A stretch of DNA of 64,000 bases from Streptomyces koelreuteriae (GTDB lineage Bacteria; Actinomycetota; Actinomycetes; Streptomycetales; Streptomycetaceae). Location of the stretch: positions 1,426,001-1,490,000 of the forward strand of contig NZ_CP075896.1 in assembly GCF_018604545.1 (NCBI RefSeq), written 5' to 3'. A model generated the notes under the pieces. The model was not told where the DNA came from and did no database searches. It worked only from the letters and a program-made list of their open reading frames with translations. This document shows, piece by piece, positions 26,336 to 32,582 of the stretch; position 1 is the first letter of the stretch, and the number at the start of each line of letters is the position of its first letter. Both the position numbers and the translations under genes were made by a program.

Positions 26336-26544
26336 GCCCCTGATTGTCCACCGCACGGCCGGGATGAAAACGGGGCTTCCGGAAAAACCGGCCCGTCCCG
26401 GCACCGGGAAACGACGGCTCGAGTGACCTCTAGAACGGCCATGCGATAAGGGCGGACGGCGGCCCCGGGCGGCTGACCTGCGGGTCCTGACCTCGGCCAC
26501 GCTCCTGACCTGCGCCTTCTCACGGATTCCGGCACGCTGGTCAG

Positions 26545-27027
26545 ATGGGAGTGTGGGACCTCCTGCTGGTCGGGCTGGTCATCCTGCTCGGTCTGTGCGG
26601 AGTGCTGCTGCCCGCGGTGCCCGGGTCGTTGCTGGTGTGGGCCGCGGTCATGTGGTGGGCGCTGAAGGATCCCCAGCCCGTCGCGTGGTGGACCCTGGTG
26701 GGTGCCACGGCCTTGATGTTCGTGTCCCAGGGCGTGCGCTGGGCCCTGCCGCCCCGGCAGCTCCGGGCGAGCGGCGCCAACCGCCGCATGCTGGCCTGGG
26801 CCGGAGCCGGATCCACCCTCGGCTTCGTCCTGCTCCCCGTACTCGGCGCGATCCCCGGATATCTGGCCGGTATCTATCTCTACGAACGCCGCCGCCTGGG
26901 CCGCCACGGCGACGCGGTCGCCGCCGTGCGTCAGGTGATGCGCTCGGGCGGCTCCAGCATCCTGACGGAGCTGTTCACCTGCCAGCTCATCGCGGCGGCC
27001 TGGCTCGGCGCGGTCCTCTGGGGCTGA
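26545..27027 (+). CDS. DUF456-family membrane protein
   Basis: 160 residues with about four hydrophobic segments (LLLVGLVILLGLCGVLLPAV, LLVWAAVMWWAL, the GAGSTLGFVLLPVLGAIPGY glycine-zipper-like region, and LIAAAWLGAVLW). This glycine-rich pattern is typical of DUF456, a family of unknown function. The ATG at 26545 may be leaderless: CACGCT (26533-26538) resembles a -10 hexamer and ends 6 bases upstream. Confidence 0.85.
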   Translation: MGVWDLLLVGLVILLGLCGVLLPAVPGSLLVWAAVMWWALKDPQPVAWWTLVGATALMFVSQGVRWALPPRQLRASGANRRMLAWAGAGSTLGFVLLPVLGAIPGYLAGIYLYERRRLGRHGDAVAAVRQVMRSGGSSILTELFTCQLIAAAWLGAVLWG

Positions 27028-27047
27028 CACCGCCACGCCGAGGCGGG

Positions 27048-27533
27048 CTAGAGCACACCCTCGTGCGTGAGCAGCCGTACCTTGCGGTCCAGGCCGCCCG
27101 CGTACCCGGTCAGTGCGCCGTCGGCGCCGATCACCCGGTGGCAGGGCCGGACCACCAGCAGCGGATTGGCGGCGATCGCCCCGCCGACGGCCCGTACGGC
27201 CGCCCTGGGCGCTCCGATCCGCGCGGCGATCTCGCCGTAGGTCGCGGTCGAGCCGTAGGGGATGTCGTCCAGCGCGGCCCAGACCTTCTCCCGGAAGGCC
27301 GTGCCCTCGGTGCGCCACGGCAGCCGGAACTCCTTCAGGTCCCCGGCGAAGTAGGCCGCGAGCTGTTCCTCGGCCTCCCGGAAGGGGCCCGGGTCCTGCC
27401 GCCAGCCATCCAGCACCACGCGTCCGCCCTTCTGCCCGGGCACGGACAGCGAGGTCAGCTCGCCGGTCGGGGCGGCGGTGAGCAGCAGCGGCCCGAGGGG
27501 GCCGTCCGCGGTCGTCCAGTACGTCGTCGTCAT
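27048..27533 (-). CDS. ogt: Methylated-DNA--protein-cysteine methyltransferase (Ogt-type)
   Basis: 161 residues. The active-site motif is VVRPCHRVIGADG, with the acceptor cysteine in PCHRV, preceded by the helix-turn-helix-like YGEIAARIGAPRAARAVG-type region and followed by GYAGGLDRKVRLLTHEG. It removes O6-alkyl groups from guanine by suicidal transfer to the cysteine. The ATG at 27533 overlaps the stop of the upstream Ada-AlkA-like gene (TGATG), so the two DNA-repair genes form one translationally coupled unit. Confidence 0.93.
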   Translation of the reverse strand: MTTTYWTTADGPLGPLLLTAAPTGELTSLSVPGQKGGRVVLDGWRQDPGPFREAEEQLAAYFAGDLKEFRLPWRTEGTAFREKVWAALDDIPYGSTATYGEIAARIGAPRAAVRAVGGAIAANPLLVVRPCHRVIGADGALTGYAGGLDRKVRLLTHEGVL

Positions 27534-28948
27534 CACAACTCCCACTCCCCTGCTGCGCGCAGGTGGTTCAAGGCGTACGAGCGCCAGGGTCGCCAGCTGT
27601 CGGGGACGTCGAGGCCGGGCGGGGCCACGTCCGGGTCACCGAGGGCGCGGGTGCGGATCTCGGCGATGGTACGGGCGTCCAGGCCGGGCACGGCACGCAG
27701 GGCGTCCTGCGCTTCGTCGCGGTCGGCGCCCGGGTCGAGGCGTACGGCGTGGTCGGCGAGGGCGGTGGTGAGGGCGCCGAGGGTGCCGCCGGGCTCGGCC
27801 GCGGCGAGGACGGCCGGCTCGGGGAAGAGATGGGTGAGGCTGCCGCAGGGGGCGTCGAGCGCCTTGCCGTACCGCCCTACGAGCCGCTGCGCCTCCGTCC
27901 GGCCGGTCAGCGCGCGCACCGCGAGTTCCTCCGGGTCGGCGGTGCCCGGCGAGCGCAGTCCGGGCCGGGCGGCGACCAGGGGCGCGAGCCGCGGGTCGGC
28001 GGCGAGGCGCTCGTCGACGGCGTAGGGATCGGCGTCGAGGTCGAACAGCCGCCGCAGCCGCTGTACGGCGGTGGTCAGGTCGCGGGGGTCGGTGAGGTGC
28101 AGCCGGGCGTCGAGCCAGCCGCCGGGGTGGGCGCCGAGCCCGGTGCGGGCGGTGCCGGGGCGCTCGTCGACGGCGACGATGCCGGTGCCGTAGGGCAGGC
28201 GCAGGGTGCGCCGGTAGACGCGGGTGCCGGGCGGGCCGCTCACCTCCTCGACGCCGGGCACGGCCTCGCGTTCCAGCAGGTCGAAGACGGGTCTCGCCTG
28301 GTAGGGGCCGCGGTGGGCGAGCCGTAGCGGGATGCCGGCGCTCGGGGTGGCCCTGCGGCGGTTCCGGTCGCCCTTCGGGACGGCGGCGGCGCGCAGCTCG
28401 CTCGGTGTCGAGGCGTAGACGGCCCGGATGGTGTCGTTGAACTGCCTGACGCTGGCGAAACCCGACGCGAAGCCGATCTCGGTGACCGGCAGCCCGGTGG
28501 TCTGGAGCAGCACGCGCGCGGTGTGGGCCCGCTGGGCGCGGGCGAGGGCGACCGGCCCGGCGCCGAGTTCGGCGGTGAGCTGCCGCTGCACCTGCCGTGC
28601 GCTGTAGCCGAGCCGGGTGGCGAGTCCGGCGACGCCCTCCCGGTCGACCACGCCGTCGGTGATCAGCCGCATGGCCCGGCCGACGACGTCCGCGCGGACG
28701 TTCCACTCGGCGGAGCCGGGCACGGCGTCCGGGCGGCAGCGCCGGCAGGCGCGGAAGCCCGAGCCCTGCGCGGCGGCGGCCGTGGCGAAGAACCGTACGT
28801 TGGTCCGCTTCGGGGTGACCGCGGGGCAGCTCGGCCGGCAGTAGATGCCGGTCGTCGCGACGGCGAAGAAGAACACGCCGTCGAAGCGGGCGTCGCGGCT
28901 GCGTACGGCCTCGTACCTGGTGTCTTCGTCGGTCAGCTGGTCTCTCAC
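27533..28948 (-). CDS. Ada-AlkA-like fusion: methyl-sensing activator with glycosylase-like domain
   Basis: 471 residues. Domains in order: Ada zinc/methyl-acceptor domain (~1-80) with cysteines in YCRPSCPA and RACRRCRPD; an AraC-type HTH (~85-185, GVAGLATRLGYSARQVQR, EIGFASGFASVRQFNDTIR); then AlkA N-terminal and HhH-GPD-like domains. In the latter the usual GIGPWTA hairpin reads PGLDARTIAEIR, and the segment that normally holds the catalytic Asp is shortened before WRPWRSYALNHL. So the glycosylase half may be weak or inactive. It likely senses methyl-phosphotriesters and activates itself and the coupled ogt. GTG 28948 is preferred. Confidence 0.87.
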   Translation of the reverse strand: MRDQLTDEDTRYEAVRSRDARFDGVFFFAVATTGIYCRPSCPAVTPKRTNVRFFATAAAAQGSGFRACRRCRPDAVPGSAEWNVRADVVGRAMRLITDGVVDREGVAGLATRLGYSARQVQRQLTAELGAGPVALARAQRAHTARVLLQTTGLPVTEIGFASGFASVRQFNDTIRAVYASTPSELRAAAVPKGDRNRRRATPSAGIPLRLAHRGPYQARPVFDLLEREAVPGVEEVSGPPGTRVYRRTLRLPYGTGIVAVDERPGTARTGLGAHPGGWLDARLHLTDPRDLTTAVQRLRRLFDLDADPYAVDERLAADPRLAPLVAARPGLRSPGTADPEELAVRALTGRTEAQRLVGRYGKALDAPCGSLTHLFPEPAVLAAAEPGGTLGALTTALADHAVRLDPGADRDEAQDALRAVPGLDARTIAEIRTRALGDPDVAPPGLDVPDSWRPWRSYALNHLRAAGEWEL

Positions 28949-29024
28949 CCGTCCAGTCTCCGCCGTCGCCCGGCCTGCCGCTGGCGGAAATCGGACATGG
29001 CGCTTCGGGTACCGGGCCGCCGCC

Positions 29025-32000
29025 TCAGGGAGCGGCCCGCGCCTCGCGGCGGGCGAGGTGGGCCTCCACGGCACCGCGGGCGACGGCGGCCACCCGGCCC
29101 TCGGACCGGGGCGTGGGGTCGGCGGTCAGCCGGTTGTGGTGCATGTGGAGCAAGGAGGCCAGGACCGCGTCGGTGTCGGGTTCCGCGTCGGCGTCGGCAG
29201 GCATCTCGGCCAGGCACCGGCGCAGGCTGTCGGCGGCGGCCGCCCGGGTCTGCCAGGCGGCCAGCAGCGGCGCCGCCCAGGCCTGCTCGCGCAGGGCCGC
29301 GAAGTCGCCGAACGGGTCGACGAGCCGCAGCGCCTCGGCACGGTGGTCGCGGAAGGAGCGGTGGTGTTCGTCGCGGGGCGCGATCGCGAGCAGGCGCCGG
29401 GCGCGTTCGGCCGGGGTGCCCGGGACGAGGTGCCAGGCGAGCTGGGCCCGCCCAGCCGCCGTGAGGGACAGGGGAGCGGCCGGTGGCCGGGCGTGGTCGA
29501 GCAGCCGGAGCTGTGCCAGGGCCGCCGCGCTGTCGGCGTGGAACACCCGTTCCGCCGCCTCCATGGTCCGGGCCGTGCCTCCGTAGCGCTCCGTCTCGGG
29601 GTCGTAGGTGTCCAGGACCAGCCGGCCGACGAGCCGCTGCCGCCGCAGATCCGCCGCCAGGTCGTGGAGCGCGGGGAGCACCTCCCCGTACAGCGTCCGG
29701 GGATCACCGTGCAGACGCAGCCTCAGATGGGGGTCCGGGTCGGCGTACCGGACGAAGAACCAGCGGTCCGCCCCGGGCGGCAGGGCGTCCAGCAGCTCCG
29801 GCAGATGGCGGGCGAGCACCGCGTCCTGGAGCGGGCCGGGGCAGTACAGCTTGGCGTACAGCCAGGAGCCTCCCGGCAGGCCGACCGCGGGGTCGTCGCC
29901 GTGGCGGACGAGCGGACGCCGGGTGGCAGCGGGGGCGGCCGGGGCGGAGGGGCTGCGGCGCAGCAACGGTACGGAGATCTCGGCGGTGTGCGTGCCGTGC
30001 GGTCCGGTGAGCCAGCCCGTGCCGTCCCCGGTCAGGTCGGGCCGCTCGTGCAGCGGGGTGCCGGGGTCGCGCCGCAGTTCCTCGCGCAGCAGCCGGGCGT
30101 CCGCCGGGCGGGACAGGTTCAGGGGCAGCAGACGGTCACCGCTGCCGGCCTCGACCACCTCGGGCACCCGCAGCCGGCGCCGCCACTCCCCGAGCGCCTG
30201 CGACCAGGCGGCGAACCCGGTGCGGTGGTCGAGGACGTCGGGGTCCCGGACCAGCCGCCGGGACCGGCACAGCACGGTCCGGCCGTGCCGTACGGCGGGC
30301 AGCCAGGGCCAGTCCCGCGCCGTCCCCCAGTCCCAGCCGAGCAACGGCCGGACGTGGTCGACGCTGAGCAGATGCAGCAGACGTACGTGCGCGGGCGCCA
30401 GCAGCCTGGTGTCGAGCATGTGGAAGGTGCCCGCGGCGACCTCCCGCCCGTCGTGCCGGAGCGACACCAGCCGCAATCGGTCCAGTGCGCCGACCACCGC
30501 CAGGTCGTCGAGTGCGAGGTGCCCCGGGTCCGTTCCCTCTCCGAACGTGCCGGGCGCCACGGTGTGTTCGACCCAGCGGGGCGTACGGACGACGTTGCCG
30601 GCCCGGGACAGGGCCGGGCGGAAGACCAACTGGACCGGGAGGACGGGGGCGTTCGGTGACGCGGTACCGGCGAGCGCCACGGGCGCCGTCTCGGCGAGCT
30701 GCCGGCCCGTCTCGGGCAGCAGATGGGCGAAGCGTGCCGCGAGGGAGCCGGCGGGCCAGCTGCCGGTGAGCTGGGGGGACACGACAAGGGTGAACCGCCC
30801 GGCGGTGAGCGCCTGTTCGGATGATGCCAGGAGCTGGAAGACCAGCTCGGTCGAGGGCGGAGGGACACCGGAGTCGTCGCCGAGGGCGTCCAGGTCCCGG
30901 TCGGTGAGGACGATCTCGCGCGCCCCGGACGCGGTGGCCTCCTGGGCCAGGGCCGTCAGGGCATCGTCCCGGGCTCCCGCGCGGGTCGTCGCGGCGGGCA
31001 GCGGAGGTCCGAGTCCGGCGACCGGATCGAGGAGTTCGGCCACGGGTACCGCCCGTGCGAGGCCGTACCGTTCGAGGAAGTCGCGATGGTAGGAGGCGAG
31101 CGGACGCGTCGTTTCGGTGACGGGCGGGCCGAGGCGCCAGAGCAGGTCCGCCGCGCGCTGTGCCTCCTCGGCGACCGCGTCCGGAAGGGTGATGTCCGCG
31201 TCGAGCGCGGTGTCCACGGCGAGGCGGTACGGGCGCTGGGCCAGGGCGTCCATGCGGTCCTCGGCCGCGCGCAGCGCGAGCAGGCCCTCGCCGGGCCGGC
31301 GTTCGGCATAGTCGGCGAGTGCGGCGGCCACCCCCGTGAGCCGCCGTGCCTCGCCCGTCGCGGCCGGAACATGCGCCAGGCGGTCGGTCACCTGCGCCAG
31401 CGGATCCAGCGCTCCGGGCGGCGGCGACAGGTCCGTCAACAGGAAGCCGAGAGTGACGAGTTCCGTGACCAGCTTCTCGATCGCACCGGTGGGTGCTGCG
31501 GGCAGCCGAGCACGGAGATGTTCGGTGAGAGCGGCATGGGTCACCGGCCGGCGGGCGTACGCGCAGGCCGCCGCCACGGCCTCCGTCCGGCGCACCGACA
31601 CCTCACGCGGCTCCGCCGCCTCCGCGGGCCCGGGCCCGGCCTCCGGCGCGGCAGGCGCGTACGGCAGTACCAGACGGTCGCCGCGCCGCACGCACAGACC
31701 GTTGGCCGACAGGCGCAGTCCGGCCAGGATCGCCGGGTCGCGCTCCCAGCGCCGCGTCAGACAGTCCAGCCACTCGGCGTCGGGGCGGGCCGACTTGCCG
31801 TGCGCCGCCCCGAGCCGTACCCGGGCGCTCTCGCCGAACCGGGCCGGTGCGACGCCCGCCAGCAGCCCGAACGGGGTGGGCCGGCCGGCCATCCGCGCGC
31901 GGTAGCGCAGCACCGCCCGCCAGGTGCGGCGCAGCGCGGACAGGGACACGTCGCCGCCCGCCCGCAGGGACTCCAGCCGCCGCCCGAGGGACGGGCTGGA

Positions 32001-32225
32001 CAGGGCCAGGGCCTCGTACAGCAGCGGATCGTCGGTCAGTTCCGTGACGGCGGCGCGCAGCGCCTTGGCCTCGTCCGTCGCGTCGGACGGATCCGGTGTG
32101 CCCGGCGTCCGCAGCGTGTCGACGGGGAGCAGCGGGGCGCGCAGCAGGGCCGTACCGAGAGGGACGAAGACCGGGTCGGACGGCATCCGCGTCCGACCCG
32201 GTTCCGAAGGGCCGTTCCGGGTCAC
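29025..32225 (-). CDS. Class I lanthipeptide dehydratase (full-length LanB)
   Basis: 1066 residues, matching complete LanB enzymes. The N-terminal glutamylation domain (~20-700) opens with LGTALLRAPLLPVDTL and contains MAGRPTPFGLLAGVAPARFG and LDTRLLAPAHVRLLHLLS. The C-terminal elimination (thiopeptide-type biosynthesis) domain (~780-1050) shows GGSWLYAKLYCPGPLQDAVL, WFFVRYADPDPHLRLRLHG and DTYDPETERYGG. LanB uses glutamyl-tRNA to esterify precursor Ser/Thr and then eliminates glutamate, giving Dha/Dhb. The GTG at 32225 overlaps the stop of the precursor gene (GTGA), implying coupling; ATG 32186 is the alternative start. No LanC is adjacent. Confidence 0.9.
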   Translation of the reverse strand: MTRNGPSEPGRTRMPSDPVFVPLGTALLRAPLLPVDTLRTPGTPDPSDATDEAKALRAAVTELTDDPLLYEALALSSPSLGRRLESLRAGGDVSLSALRRTWRAVLRYRARMAGRPTPFGLLAGVAPARFGESARVRLGAAHGKSARPDAEWLDCLTRRWERDPAILAGLRLSANGLCVRRGDRLVLPYAPAAPEAGPGPAEAAEPREVSVRRTEAVAAACAYARRPVTHAALTEHLRARLPAAPTGAIEKLVTELVTLGFLLTDLSPPPGALDPLAQVTDRLAHVPAATGEARRLTGVAAALADYAERRPGEGLLALRAAEDRMDALAQRPYRLAVDTALDADITLPDAVAEEAQRAADLLWRLGPPVTETTRPLASYHRDFLERYGLARAVPVAELLDPVAGLGPPLPAATTRAGARDDALTALAQEATASGAREIVLTDRDLDALGDDSGVPPPSTELVFQLLASSEQALTAGRFTLVVSPQLTGSWPAGSLAARFAHLLPETGRQLAETAPVALAGTASPNAPVLPVQLVFRPALSRAGNVVRTPRWVEHTVAPGTFGEGTDPGHLALDDLAVVGALDRLRLVSLRHDGREVAAGTFHMLDTRLLAPAHVRLLHLLSVDHVRPLLGWDWGTARDWPWLPAVRHGRTVLCRSRRLVRDPDVLDHRTGFAAWSQALGEWRRRLRVPEVVEAGSGDRLLPLNLSRPADARLLREELRRDPGTPLHERPDLTGDGTGWLTGPHGTHTAEISVPLLRRSPSAPAAPAATRRPLVRHGDDPAVGLPGGSWLYAKLYCPGPLQDAVLARHLPELLDALPPGADRWFFVRYADPDPHLRLRLHGDPRTLYGEVLPALHDLAADLRRQRLVGRLVLDTYDPETERYGGTARTMEAAERVFHADSAAALAQLRLLDHARPPAAPLSLTAAGRAQLAWHLVPGTPAERARRLLAIAPRDEHHRSFRDHRAEALRLVDPFGDFAALREQAWAAPLLAAWQTRAAAADSLRRCLAEMPADADAEPDTDAVLASLLHMHHNRLTADPTPRSEGRVAAVARGAVEAHLARREARAAP

Positions 32226-32452
32226 GGCGTCGGGGACGGCGGCGTGTCGTGCCGGGCGGCGCCGGACCACGGGTGCATGGTGTGGCTGGTCCGCTGCCCG
32301 ACGGCACCGGACCACGGGTGGATGGTGCCGCTGGTGGTCAGCCCAACGGCTCCCGACCACGGGTTCAGGGTGCCGCCGCTCGTCAGCGCGACAGCCTCCC
32401 CCTCCCCCGCCCCGGTCTGCCGCGTGTCGAGGTCGAACGGATCGTCGTACAC
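32222..32452 (-). CDS. RiPP precursor peptide: FDLD leader, three tandem core-like repeats, no Cys
   Basis: 76 residues. GTG 32452 is chosen because GAGAGGAG lies 7 bases upstream. The leader begins MYDDPFDLDTRQTG; FDLD matches the F-x-L-D box by which LanB enzymes bind class I leaders. The core has three 15-residue units at residues 23-37, 38-52 and 53-67 (LTSGGTLNPWSGAVG, LTTSGTIHPWSGAVG, QRTSHTMHPWSGAAR), then a Pro/Thr-rich tail. Each unit keeps Thr, Pro-Trp-Ser-Gly-Ala. There is no Cys, so lanthionine rings cannot form; Ser/Thr dehydration is the expected modification. It ends in GTGA overlap with lanB. Confidence 0.85.
   Translation of the reverse strand: MYDDPFDLDTRQTGAGEGEAVALTSGGTLNPWSGAVGLTTSGTIHPWSGAVGQRTSHTMHPWSGAARHDTPPSPTP
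32252..32386. repeat. Three 45-bp tandem repeats in the precursor gene
   Basis: Units at 32342-32386, 32297-32341 and 32252-32296. Each encodes 15 residues ending in PWSGA plus two residues. Synonymous third positions differ (TGGTCG, TGGTCC; GGA, GGT, GGC), so the peptide, not merely the DNA, is conserved. Confidence 0.85.
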
Positions 32453-32516
32453 GGGGTTCTCCTCTCGGATCGTCGGACTGTCGGTTCTCATCGACTCGTC
32501 CACCGTCCCCCGGTCC

Positions 32517-32544
32517 GCTCTCGGCCCGGTCACGCCCGGCTCTC
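32517..32544. promoter_or_regulatory. Possible SARP direct repeat in the lanB/regulator divergent region
   Basis: GCTCTC occurs at 32517-32522 and 32539-32544, 22 bases apart start to start, a spacing of two helical turns used by SARP activators. It lies between the divergent precursor and regulator genes. The hexamer itself is not a proven SARP site. Confidence 0.35.
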
Positions 32545-32582
32545 ACCGACCCGGCCCCGCGAAAGTCACCCTGTGTAGCATC

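Noticed and set aside
27048..28948. Ada-AlkA/ogt genes as RiPP tailoring genes
   Set aside because: They are a self-contained DNA-repair unit; closeness to lanB seems accidental.
31086..32582. Upstream extension of the SARP-type gene on the plus strand
   Set aside because: It is antisense to lanB and the precursor. The true N-terminus begins at the winged HTH near 32583.
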